The translations under genes were made by a program, and so were the position numbers. Below, one piece after another: positions 1 through 4,835 of a DNA stretch of 5,336 bases. The DNA comes from Clostridia bacterium (GTDB lineage: Bacteria; Bacillota; Clostridia; Oscillospirales; CAG-382). The notes beneath the pieces were generated by a model. It was given only the letters and a program-made list of their open reading frames with translations. It ran no database searches and was not told the origin of the DNA. Position 1 is the first letter of the stretch, and the number at the start of each line of letters is the position of its first letter. Where the stretch lies: the NCBI GenBank assembly GCA_017560285.1, contig JAFYOG010000010.1, positions 1-5,336 of the forward strand, given 5' to 3'.

Positions 1-78
1 AAATAAAATGTAGGGAAGGGGTTTTCAACACCCCAAAAACCAAAATTCCGCCGCTTGGGCTGAGTTTTACCCATAAAA

Positions 79-144
79 GCCTTCCCCTCGGGGGGAAGGT
101 GTCAACTGCAAGTTGACGGATGAGGGGTAGGATGCGAAGCATCC
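79..144. repeat. Dispersed GC-rich hairpin repeat, copy 1
   Basis: Three consecutive perfect hairpins are visible. Hairpin A is CCTTCCCC (80-87) with GGGGAAGG (92-99) around a TCGG loop. Hairpin B is GTCAACT (101-107) with AGTTGAC (111-117). Hairpin C is GGATGC (130-135) with GCATCC (139-144). Between B and C lies GGATGAGGGG (118-127), whose GAGGGG could alternatively pair with CCCCTC (84-89). The first 21 bases and the GGATGAGGGG block recur at 4836-4887, with a different but still self-complementary hairpin B. It lies beyond the rplL terminator. The rest of positions 1-178 shows no convincing gene or RNA gene. Function is unknown; it resembles REP-like intergenic repeats. Confidence 0.8.
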
Positions 145-180
145 GTTAATCCTTCCGATCCCCTTGCCTATACATACAAC

Positions 181-214
181 AAAAAACAAAAAGGACGGTA
201 AAACCGTCCTTTTT
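181..214 (-). terminator. Intrinsic terminator after rplL
   Basis: A perfect 12-bp inverted repeat, AAAAAGGACGGT (188-199) with ACCGTCCTTTTT (203-214), has a 3-nt loop. On the minus strand it is followed by a long U-rich run (complement of 181-190). It starts about 20 nt past the rplL stop codon, so it should end the rplJ-rplL transcript. Confidence 0.92.
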
Positions 215-235
215 ATTACAATAGGAAGTATAAAA

Positions 236-607
236 TTACTTAAGAGTAATCTTAGCGCCAGCTTCTTCGAGCTGAGCCTTAAGGGATTCAGCTTCTTCCT
301 TGGAAACGCCGGTCTTAACCATCTTGGGAGCACCAACAACGATTTCCTTAGCTTCGCCGAGACCAAGGCCGGTGATTTCCTTAACAGCCTTGATAACCTT
401 AAGCTTAGCAGCTTCGTCGTAGGAAGTAAGTTCTACGTCGAATTCGGTCTTTTCTTCTTCTGCGGGAGCAGCAACTGCAGCAACGCCTGCAACAGCTACG
501 GGAGCAGCAGAAACACCATATTTTTCTTCAAGTGCGCTAACGAGGTCTTTGAGTTCGAGAATAGTAAGAGAATCTACGAGTTCGAGAATCTGATTGATCT
601 TTTCCAT
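236..607 (-). CDS. rplL: 50S ribosomal protein L7/L12
   Basis: This is the flexible stalk protein of the large ribosomal subunit. It binds L10 as dimers and recruits and activates the GTPase factors EF-Tu, EF-G and IF2. The 123-residue length is normal for the family. Residues 1-33 are the N-terminal dimerisation and L10-binding helices. Residues 34-50 are an Ala/Val/Pro-rich hinge. Residues 53-123 are the factor-binding domain, starting KTEFDVEL and containing VIKAVKEITGLGLGEAK (71-87) and the APKMVK segment. The ATG at 607 has GGAGGA (617-622) nine bases upstream. It sits 43 nt after rplJ in one operon, with an AT-rich spacer, and is followed by a strong terminator. The short gap and shared promoter place it under the L10 leader attenuator. 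Confidence 0.98.
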   Translation of the reverse strand: MEKINQILELVDSLTILELKDLVSALEEKYGVSAAPVAVAGVAAVAAPAEEEKTEFDVELTSYDEAAKLKVIKAVKEITGLGLGEAKEIVVGAPKMVKTGVSKEEAESLKAQLEEAGAKITLK

Positions 608-650
608 TGTGATTTTTCCTCCAAATTAATAAGAATTTTTTTAATTTAAA

Positions 651-1187
651 TTATTCAGCCGCAGCTTCTGCTGCAACTTCTGCGGATTCGCCGCCTTCGT
701 TCTTGTCGATAATCGCCTGAATAGCATAAGCGAAACCGTAAAGACCGGATTGCAAAGAACCCATAAGTCTGCCGATAAGGACTTCTTTGGAAGGAGTTTC
801 GGCAAGTTCCTTCACAGCGTTTTGGTCGAGCAATTCGCCTTCAACAAAGCCTGCCTTAAGCACGAAGTTTTCGTGGTCTTTAGCATACTTTGCAAGGATC
901 TTAGCAGGAGCGATAGGATCTTCTGCACTGGTAGCAAGAGCAGTCATACCGGTAAGCTGGTCCTTAAGACCTTCAAAGCCGATAATGTCGCAAGCCTTGG
1001 ATGTAAGAGTATTCTTAACAACGGTGTATTCTACACCGGCTTTACGAAGTTCGCTTCTAAGCGCGGTATCGTCAGCAACGGTAATGCCCTGATAGTTAAC
1101 GATAACACCGCCGGCAGCGTTCTTCATTCTGTCAGCGAGATCTGCTACAAGCTGTTTCTTTTGCTCAAGAATGTTTGCGTTAGCCAA
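651..1187 (-). CDS. rplJ: 50S ribosomal protein L10, TTG start
   Basis: L10 forms the base of the ribosomal stalk. It binds 23S rRNA with its N-terminal domain and several L7/L12 dimers with its C-terminal helix. The 178 residues include the typical N-terminal pattern EQKKQLVADLADRMKNA (8-24), VIVNYQGIT (28-36), the VVKNTL block (56-61), and a C-terminal amphipathic helix around 137-163. A short Glu/Ala-rich tail follows. The start codon is TTG at 1187: AGGAGG (1195-1200) lies seven bases upstream, and the next Met is residue 21, inside the conserved RNA-binding domain. L10 is the first gene after its own promoter and attenuator leader, and it precedes rplL. In this family the L10-L12 complex represses its own operon by binding the leader. 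Confidence 0.97.
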   Translation of the reverse strand: MANANILEQKKQLVADLADRMKNAAGGVIVNYQGITVADDTALRSELRKAGVEYTVVKNTLTSKACDIIGFEGLKDQLTGMTALATSAEDPIAPAKILAKYAKDHENFVLKAGFVEGELLDQNAVKELAETPSKEVLIGRLMGSLQSGLYGFAYAIQAIIDKNEGGESAEVAAEAAAE

Positions 1188-1194
1188 TTGTATA

Positions 1195-1200
1195 CCTCCT
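1195..1200 (-). promoter_or_regulatory. Ribosome binding site fixing the rplJ TTG start
   Basis: A full AGGAGG sits seven bases before TTG at 1187. No ATG or GTG lies at suitable spacing, so this site supports the non-ATG start. A weaker start codon behind a strong site may help keep L10 output in proportion. Confidence 0.85.
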
Positions 1201-1350
1201 AATTATTTTTGTACGAAAAAATGCTCCCTTGCAACAGCCGCAAAGGAGCATACAAAAAGCATAGTTATATTAAAAAGCTTCTTGACCCCTCGGCAGGCGG
1301 TTTGCAACAAACCATTACACTTTCGTACCTACTGTCTTTGGAAATCTGAC
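1201..1350 (-). promoter_or_regulatory. L10 leader RNA (autoregulatory, rplJ-rplL)
   Basis: The transcribed leader before rplJ carries the hallmarks of the Firmicutes L10 leader. Minus-strand AAAGACAGTAGGTACG falls near 1326-1341. It is followed by the hairpin GGTTTG-TTG-CAAACC (1299-1313) and then GCCTGCCGAGGGG (1286-1298). These conserved blocks form the L10(L12)4 binding region in known examples. A terminator hairpin (1216-1251) follows, so the device probably works by transcription attenuation when L10 is in excess. GTACGAAA (1321-1328) is also perfectly complementary to TTTCGTAC (1211-1218), just past the attenuator stem. The 5' end is inferred from the promoter position. Confidence 0.9.
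1216..1251 (-). terminator. Attenuator terminator in the L10 leader
   Basis: On the minus strand ATGCTCCTTTGC pairs with GCAAGGGAGCAT over 12 bp with one U·G wobble. The loop is 7 nt and a run of six U follows directly. It lies about 30 nt upstream of the rplJ start, inside the leader. It is therefore a conditional attenuator rather than an operon end. Confidence 0.9.
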
Positions 1351-1356
1351 TTAGCG

Positions 1357-1385
1357 ATTATATCATACAAAATCCCGTATGTCAA
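1357..1385 (-). promoter_or_regulatory. Sigma-A promoter for rplJ-rplL
   Basis: A perfect -35 TTGACA (complement of 1380-1385) and a perfect -10 TATAAT (complement of 1357-1362) are separated by 17 bases. A TG just before the -10 gives an extended -10 element (TGATATAAT). Transcription should start near 1350, about 165 nt before rplJ. The strength matches the high demand for L7/L12. It makes rplJ-rplL independent of the upstream rplK-rplA transcript, which ends at two terminators first. Confidence 0.93.
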
Positions 1386-1410
1386 TAGCTTTTTCAAAAC
1401 TTTTTATCTT

Positions 1411-1452
1411 TTTTTCAAAAACAAAAAGAACCCTGTTTCCAAGGTTCTTTTT
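1411..1452 (-). terminator. Second terminator hairpin between rplA and rplJ
   Basis: AAAAAGAACC (1423-1432) pairs perfectly with GGTTCTTTTT (1443-1452) around a 10-nt loop. The minus-strand product ends in GGTTCTTTTTG and another U run, so it should stop any transcription that passes the first terminator at 1563-1596. The symmetrical A/U flanks mean it could also act on the plus strand, though no plus-strand gene is seen nearby. Confidence 0.8.
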
Positions 1453-1562
1453 ATAATTAAATTCCCATATTTTTCGGCGACATGTGCGTCGAAAAATATA
1501 CCTTGGAGGTTCGCAAACACGGACATTTATGCACGTGTTTGGTGCGAACGTACGAACCTCAC
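1453..1562. repeat. Structured intergenic stretch with two large inverted repeats
   Basis: The first inverted repeat is 1467-1479 with 1487-1499 (ATATTTTTCG outer arm). It is 13 bp with one G·U on the plus strand, and its loop is 7 nt. The second has outer arms GAGGTTCG (1506-1513) and CGAACCTC (1553-1560) and inner arms CAAACACG (1514-1521) and CGTGTTTG (1534-1541). An 11-nt one-sided insertion at 1542-1552 repeats the CGAAC motif. No gene or clear promoter lies within. It sits between two terminators and has no assigned function. A mobile-element remnant, a processed RNA or a double-stranded protein-binding site are all possible. Confidence 0.6.
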
Positions 1563-1596
1563 AAAAAAACAACCCGAAGCGAAGTGCTTCGGGTTG
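1563..1596 (-). terminator. Intrinsic terminator after rplA
   Basis: A perfect 11-bp stem, CAACCCGAAGC (1570-1580) with GCTTCGGGTTG (1586-1596), has a 5-nt loop. On the minus strand it is followed by seven U (complement of 1563-1569). It lies 55 nt past the rplA stop and should end the rplK-rplA transcript. Confidence 0.93.
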
Positions 1597-1644
1597 AAAG
1601 CTTTAGCTTTAACGGGGTCCCCGAAAATCGCAAGATTTTTGGGG
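1597..1644. repeat. Two hairpins between rplA stop and its terminator
   Basis: CCCCGAAAATC (1619-1629) pairs with GATTTTTGGGG (1634-1644) around a GCAA loop, with one position that is G·U on the plus strand and A·C on the minus strand. Next to it AAAGC (1597-1601) pairs with GCTTT (1606-1610). A separate GGGG (1614-1617) could compete for CCCC. Lying directly after the rplA stop codon, they may protect the mRNA 3' end. The role is inferred. Confidence 0.55.
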
Positions 1645-1650
1645 CAATAA

Positions 1651-2346
1651 TTAGTCGCCGATCTTAGCAGAGTTGATCTTAAGGCCGGGGCCCATGGTAG
1701 AAGCAACTACGCAAGACTTAATGTACTGACCCTTTGCAGCGGCAGGCTTTGCCTTAATAATAGCGCCAAGAAGAGTGTTGAAGTTTTCAGCCAACTTTTC
1801 TGCGCCGAAGGAAATTTTACCGATAGGGCAGTGGATGATGTTGGTCTTATCAAGACGGTATTCAATCTTACCTGCCTTAGCTTCGGTAACAGCCTTAGCT
1901 ACGTCGGGGGTAACGGTACCTGCCTTGGGGTTAGGCATCAAGCCCTTAGGACCCAAAACCTTACCGAGTCTACCTACAAGACCCATCATATCGGGGGAAG
2001 TAATAAGAACGTCGAAGTCGAACCAGTTTTCGCTCTGGATCTTCTGAATGTATTCTTCAGCACCAACGTAGTCTGCGCCTGCAGCGGTAGCGGCATCAGC
2101 CTTGTCGCCCTTAGCAATAACAAGGGTACGAACGGTCTTACCGGTACCGTTGGGGAGAACGATCGCGCCTCTAACCTGCTGGTCAGCGTGGCGGGAGTCA
2201 ACGCCCAAACGAACGTGAACTTCTACGGTTTCATCAAATTTTGCTTTGGAAAGCTCGCAAACCAAACCAAGTGCTTCGTTGGTTTCGTAAAGCTTTGCCT
2301 TGTCGATAGCAGCAGATGCTGCGTTATAATTCTTTCCTCTTTTCAT
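1651..2346 (-). CDS. rplA: 50S ribosomal protein L1
   Basis: L1 forms the mobile L1 stalk near the E site of the 50S subunit and assists release of deacylated tRNA. In many bacteria it also represses its own operon by binding the mRNA leader. The protein is 231 residues from the ATG at 2346, the usual length. It begins MKRGKNYNAA and carries the family signature GRLGKVLGPKGLMPNPKAGT (125-144). RLGVDSRHADQQVRGAIVLP (46-65) is the first RNA-binding domain block. A TTG six bases further upstream (2352) would extend the frame by two residues, but it lies only three bases from the ribosome binding site, so ATG is preferred. It follows rplK by 14 nt in one operon and ends at the terminator at 1563-1596. 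Confidence 0.97.
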   Translation of the reverse strand: MKRGKNYNAASAAIDKAKLYETNEALGLVCELSKAKFDETVEVHVRLGVDSRHADQQVRGAIVLPNGTGKTVRTLVIAKGDKADAATAAGADYVGAEEYIQKIQSENWFDFDVLITSPDMMGLVGRLGKVLGPKGLMPNPKAGTVTPDVAKAVTEAKAGKIEYRLDKTNIIHCPIGKISFGAEKLAENFNTLLGAIIKAKPAAAKGQYIKSCVVASTMGPGLKINSAKIGD

Positions 2347-2355
2347 CGTCAAAAC

Positions 2356-2360
2356 CCTCC
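2356..2360 (-). promoter_or_regulatory. Ribosome binding site deciding the rplA start
   Basis: Minus-strand GGAGG directly follows the rplK stop codon TAA (2361-2363). Spacing to ATG at 2346 is nine bases, but to the in-frame TTG at 2352 it is only three. This selects the ATG. The overlap with the rplK end suggests coupled translation. Confidence 0.85.
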
Positions 2361-2786
2361 TTAGTCAACTACAAGAACGCCCATGCTGCGTGCAGTACCT
2401 GCGATCATGCTCATAGCTGCTTCAAGGCTTGCTGCGTTAAGGTCGGGCATTTTGGTTTCAGCGATCTTTTGGATCTGTTCCTTGGTGATCTTAGCAACCT
2501 TATCGGATTGGGGAACACCGGAACCCTTTTCGATACCGCAAGCCTTCTTAATAAGAACAGCTGCGGGGGGAGTCTTGGTGATAAAGGTGAAGGAACGGTC
2601 AGCGTAAACGGTAATAACAACGGGGATAATAAGACCGATGTCATTCTTGGTTCTTTCGTTGAATTCCTTAGTAAACATAGGGATAGCTACGCCATATTGA
2701 CCAAGTGCAGGACCAATAGGGGGCTGGGGAGTAGCTTTACCTGCGGGGATCTGAAGCTTAATATAGCCTACAACTTTCTTTGCCAT
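2361..2786 (-). CDS. rplK: 50S ribosomal protein L11
   Basis: L11 binds the GTPase-associated region of 23S rRNA at the stalk base, together with L10, and contacts elongation factors and RelA. Its 141 residues are the standard length. The N-terminal domain has the proline-rich segment PPIGPALGQYGVAIPMF (22-38), where thiopeptides bind in known cases, then GLIIPVVITVYADRSFTF (51-68) and KTPPAAVLIKKA (71-82). The rRNA-binding C-terminal domain ends with the signature KMPDLNAASLEAAMSMIAGT (112-131). The ATG at 2786 has GGAGGT (2796-2801) nine bases upstream. rplK is the first gene after the probable L1-binding leader and is followed by rplA in the same operon. Confidence 0.98.
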   Translation of the reverse strand: MAKKVVGYIKLQIPAGKATPQPPIGPALGQYGVAIPMFTKEFNERTKNDIGLIIPVVITVYADRSFTFITKTPPAAVLIKKACGIEKGSGVPQSDKVAKITKEQIQKIAETKMPDLNAASLEAAMSMIAGTARSMGVLVVD

Positions 2787-2804
2787 GCTAATAATACCTC
2801 CATT

Positions 2805-2838
2805 GTGGTGATAAATTCGGGAACCTTGTCCCTCCCAC
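2805..2838 (-). promoter_or_regulatory. Probable L1-binding autoregulatory leader of rplK-rplA
   Basis: The minus-strand RNA GUGGGAGGG...UUUAUCACCAC folds as an outer stem GUGG (2835-2838) with CCAC (2805-2808). An asymmetric internal loop (GA plus unpaired bases on one side, GAAUUUAUCA on the other) separates it from an inner stem GGGA (2829-2832) with UCCC (2819-2822). The GUGGGAG / A-rich strand / ACCAC arrangement resembles the L1-binding site of 23S rRNA. Mimicry of that site is how L1 represses its operon in characterised bacteria. It ends just four bases before the rplK ribosome binding site, so bound L1 could block initiation. Confidence 0.75.
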
Positions 2839-2907
2839 TTATTTGTGCGCCAAACGCGCGTTTACCTACCGAATATGGCAATATAACGGCAGGGAAGTAA
2901 TGTTGCT

Positions 2908-3444
2908 TTATGCGTCTAAAGCAGTAACCTGGTTGCTGTTTAGCTCTACCTTGGTTTCTCTGCCAAATAAAGAAGCAGAAACCTTAACCTTCTTAAGGTC
3001 GGCAGAAATTTCTTCTACTAAACCGATAAAACCTGCAAGAGGACCGTCAATAATCTTAACGCTGTCGCCCACTGCAAATTTAATTTCAATGGTCTTAACC
3101 TCAACACCCATTCTTTCCACCTCATCATCGGTAAGGGGAACAGGGCGGGATCCGGGGCCGACAAAGCCGGTAACGCCGGTGGTGTTACGAATAATATGCC
3201 AGGTTTCATCATTCATAACCATTTTAACCATTACGTAACTGGGAAACAGTTTTCTTTCGATTTCCTTTTCACCCTTTTCGGTGGTTTCAACAACCTTTTC
3301 GACAGGTACGTTAACCGCAAGTATAAGGTTTTCAAGCCCGCGGTTTTCAACTATCTTTTCGATGTTTTGTGCGACCTTGTTTTCATAACCCGAATAGGTA
3401 TGAACTACATACCAAAGCGGTGTGCTTTCCTGGGGTAAACTCAT
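2908..3444 (-). CDS. nusG: Transcription termination/antitermination factor NusG
   Basis: NusG binds the RNA polymerase clamp and affects pausing, Rho-dependent termination and transcription-translation coupling. The 178 residues match the common two-domain form. The NGN domain (about 10-112) has WYVVHTYSGYENKV (11-24), FPSYVMVKM (67-75) and GVTGFVG (90-96). The C-terminal KOW domain (about 124-178) contains VGDSVKIIDGPLAGFIG (125-141) and LFGRETKVEL (159-168). The ATG at 3444 has AAAGGAA about eight bases upstream, a weaker site than its neighbours. secE ends 19 nt upstream, and rplK begins 121 nt downstream. The secE-nusG order is the conserved one. Nothing suggests a specialised NusG paralogue such as LoaP. 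Confidence 0.97.
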   Translation of the reverse strand: MSLPQESTPLWYVVHTYSGYENKVAQNIEKIVENRGLENLILAVNVPVEKVVETTEKGEKEIERKLFPSYVMVKMVMNDETWHIIRNTTGVTGFVGPGSRPVPLTDDEVERMGVEVKTIEIKFAVGDSVKIIDGPLAGFIGLVEEISADLKKVKVSASLFGRETKVELNSNQVTALDA

Positions 3445-3463
3445 AATAAACCGTTCCTTTTAA

Positions 3464-3886
3464 TTAAAAGATTTTGGCAAGAAGCTGAATAAGCTTCGTA
3501 AAGCCGAAGTCCAGCACGCCTATAGCGATAGCTGCACCGATAAGGAATACAAGAACTACGCCGGTAGCCTTAAGAGTATCCTTCTTAGAGAACCAAGAAA
3601 CCTTCTTAATTTCACTACCGTATTCCTTAAAGAATTTTCTAATTCTCAAACCGAGCTTGGTATTAGTTCTGGAAAGAACGATGATAATAACAATTATCAA
3701 AATAATAATACCAAAAGAGATAAGTCTAATCCAAGGGCTACCTGCACCACCATCAGCGGTAGCGTGATCGTGTGTAGAATGATCAGCGGTAGCACTGTCA
3801 GGAGTAGCTGCAAACGCGTTAACTGCGAAGCATAAGCTCAACATTACGGTAAGAGCAACGATAAGGATCTTCATTAATTTATTCAT
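3464..3886 (-). CDS. secE: Protein translocase subunit SecE with extended N-terminus
   Basis: SecE clamps SecY in the SecYEG export channel of the cytoplasmic membrane. The family core is at residues 84-140: KFFKEYGSEIKKVSWFSKKD, an amphipathic cytosolic helix, then a membrane helix (about 107-134). The usual WP of the KVTWP motif is WF here. At 140 residues it is about twice the roughly 60-residue form of most Firmicutes. The added part holds a signal-peptide-like stretch (1-26, MNKLMK, hydrophobic core, AFA then A), a Thr/Ser/Asp/His-rich stretch (27-51, H36, H39, H41) and an extra membrane segment (53-72) followed by basic residues. The ATG at 3886 has GGAGG five bases upstream, overlapping the rpmG end. 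Core identity is firm by sequence and by position between rpmG and nusG; the role of the extension is unknown. Confidence 0.92.
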   Translation of the reverse strand: MNKLMKILIVALTVMLSLCFAVNAFAATPDSATADHSTHDHATADGGAGSPWIRLISFGIIILIIVIIIVLSRTNTKLGLRIRKFFKEYGSEIKKVSWFSKKDTLKATGVVLVFLIGAAIAIGVLDFGFTKLIQLLAKIF

Positions 3887-3896
3887 AATGACCTCC

Positions 3897-4061
3897 TTAT
3901 TTGCTTTCCTTGTGAAGAGTGTGCTTGCGACAGAAGCGGCAATGCTTCTTCATCTCAAGACGGTCAGGGGTATTCTGTTTGTTTTTGGCTGTGTCATAGT
4001 TTCTTTGCTTGCATTCGGTACAAACCAAAGTAACGCTGACTCTTTTTTCTTTACCCGCCAT
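3897..4061 (-). CDS. rpmG: 50S ribosomal protein L33, zinc-binding form
   Basis: This 54-residue protein of the large subunit begins MAGKEKRVSVTLVCTECKQR and ends KHTLHKESK. Two CxxC pairs (C14/C17 and C41/C44) show the zinc-ribbon C+ form, rather than the cysteine-free form that some bacteria make under zinc shortage. NYDTAKNK and TPDRLEMKKHC are typical family blocks. The ATG at 4061 has GGAGGT nine bases upstream. The stop codon TAA merges into the secE ribosome binding site (TAAGGAGG), so the two genes are tightly linked. It is the first gene after the promoter at 4188-4217, with a leader of about 120 nt. The common tRNA-Trp gene between rpmG and secE is absent here. Confidence 0.97.
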   Translation of the reverse strand: MAGKEKRVSVTLVCTECKQRNYDTAKNKQNTPDRLEMKKHCRFCRKHTLHKESK

Positions 4062-4156
4062 TTTTTCGGCACCTCCATATAAAATGTAACCTCCCTCTGA
4101 ATTTTGTTGGGAAAATCCTTGCGTGTATCGACGGAAATCGAAAATCTTTACACAAC

Positions 4157-4226
4157 AAAAAAGACCCCAATCAACAGAGGTAAGGGCATTATATCACATC
4201 CCTTAGCCCTCTGTCAAGGTCTTTTT
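4157..4226 (-). terminator. Long terminator hairpin with embedded promoter
   Basis: A transcript coming from rpiB would fold into a stem of about 25 bp. The pairs are AAAAAGACC (4218-4226) with GGUCUUUUU (4158-4166), UUGA with UUGA (two wobbles), CAGAGG (4208-4213) with CCUCUG (4175-4180), and UAAGGG (4200-4205) with CCCUUA (4181-4186). The loop is 13 nt. It ends in six U. A transcript starting at the internal promoter would lack the whole 5' arm and so could not form it. Confidence 0.82.
4188..4217 (-). promoter_or_regulatory. Sigma-A promoter for rpmG-secE-nusG
   Basis: A perfect -35 TTGACA (complement of 4212-4217) and a perfect -10 TATAAT (complement of 4188-4193) are 18 bases apart. A TG precedes the -10 by one base (TGATATAAT). 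The start point is expected at about 4181, giving a roughly 120-nt leader to rpmG. The -35 lies in one arm and the -10 in the loop of the terminator hairpin. The 4062-4180 leader shows a second purine-rich GGGAGG (4090-4095) but no convincing gene. Confidence 0.92.
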
Positions 4227-4333
4227 GCCAAAAAATATTGATTTTTCGGGGGTTTTTCTAAAATCGCAACCCGCTTTACACAGCCCTGGTGCCATTTTTC
4301 CCAAAAATCTGCTTTCTGATTTTGGTATAGAAG

Positions 4334-4759
4334 TTAATCTTCCAACATCGCAACGCGTTTTTCGTGTCTGCCGCCTTCAAATTCGGTGTTAATAAAAATA
4401 TTGGCAAGCTCAACAGCCTTTGTGCTGTCAATAACTCTTCCGCCAAGGCAAAGCACGTTGCTGTTGTTGTGCTTTCTTGTCATTTCTGCAGAAAAAGCGT
4501 CCGAAAGTACCGCCGCGCGAATACCCTTAACCTTGTTTGCGGCAATAGACATACCAATACCGGTGCCGCAGCAAAGAATGCCCTTTTCGCACTTGCCGCT
4601 AACAACCTCTGCGCAAACCGCCTTTGCATAAACAGGGTAATCTACCGAATCGGTAGTGGTGGTGCCAAGGTCAATATATTCAATGCCCTTGCTTTTCAAA
4701 TCTTCAATAATGGCGTTCTTAATTTCAAGTCCGCCGTGGTCGCAACCCAATGCTATCAT
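4334..4759 (-). CDS. rpiB: Ribose-5-phosphate isomerase B
   Basis: RpiB interconverts ribose 5-phosphate and ribulose 5-phosphate in the non-oxidative pentose phosphate pathway; relatives act on allose or galactose 6-phosphate. The 141-residue length fits. Visible motifs are GCDHGG (5-10), with the phosphate- and ring-opening residues D7 and H8, and CCGTGIGMSIAANK (63-76), with the likely catalytic base C64. RKHNNSNVLCLGGR (95-108) includes H97, and GGRHEKRV (129-136) supplies phosphate-binding arginines. The ATG at 4759 has AAGGAAA at suitable spacing. It follows tsaB on the same strand after 175 nt that include the dispersed repeat, and it ends before the terminator/promoter at 4157-4226. 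No clear own promoter is seen, so it may be read through from tsaB. Substrate preference for ribose over allose is not certain from sequence. Confidence 0.93.
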   Translation of the reverse strand: MIALGCDHGGLEIKNAIIEDLKSKGIEYIDLGTTTTDSVDYPVYAKAVCAEVVSGKCEKGILCCGTGIGMSIAANKVKGIRAAVLSDAFSAEMTRKHNNSNVLCLGGRVIDSTKAVELANIFINTEFEGGRHEKRVAMLED

Positions 4760-4835
4760 GTTTTATGTTTCCTTTCAAAATAAAAAATCAAATATAATAA
4801 AATCCCGTAAAAATCCGCGACATACGGTTGAATAA

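Noticed and set aside
164..649. Plus-strand open frame of 161 codons opposite rplL
   Set aside because: It overlaps a certain ribosomal protein gene, resembles no known family, and has no ribosome binding site of note. It is a by-product of the codon composition of rplL. The same holds for plus-strand frames opposite rplJ, rplA, rplK, nusG, rpiB and tsaB.
1363..1572. Minus-strand frame of 69 codons between rplA and rplJ
   Set aside because: It runs through a terminator, inverted repeats and the rplJ promoter and ends within the promoter. The protein looks random.
2852..2863. 12-bp palindrome AAACGCGCGTTT between nusG and rplK
   Set aside because: With no loop it cannot make a good RNA hairpin, and no U run follows, so it is not a terminator. 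A protein site is possible but unsupported.
2864..2907. Possible promoter before rplK
   Set aside because: Only weak -10-like TATATT or CATATT is present, without a matching -35. Read-through from nusG is the simpler source of rplK-rplA mRNA.
3955..4078. Upstream out-of-frame ATG (4076-4078) overlapping rpmG, with GGGAGG further upstream
   Set aside because: It would give about 40 residues in a shifted frame over rpmG with no family look. The ATG lies within the rpmG ribosome binding site itself, so chance is more likely than a regulatory peptide.
4776..4835. Possible promoter before rpiB (TATTAT/TATATT)
   Set aside because: AT-rich -10-like strings occur, but no -35 is seen at proper spacing, so I do not call it.
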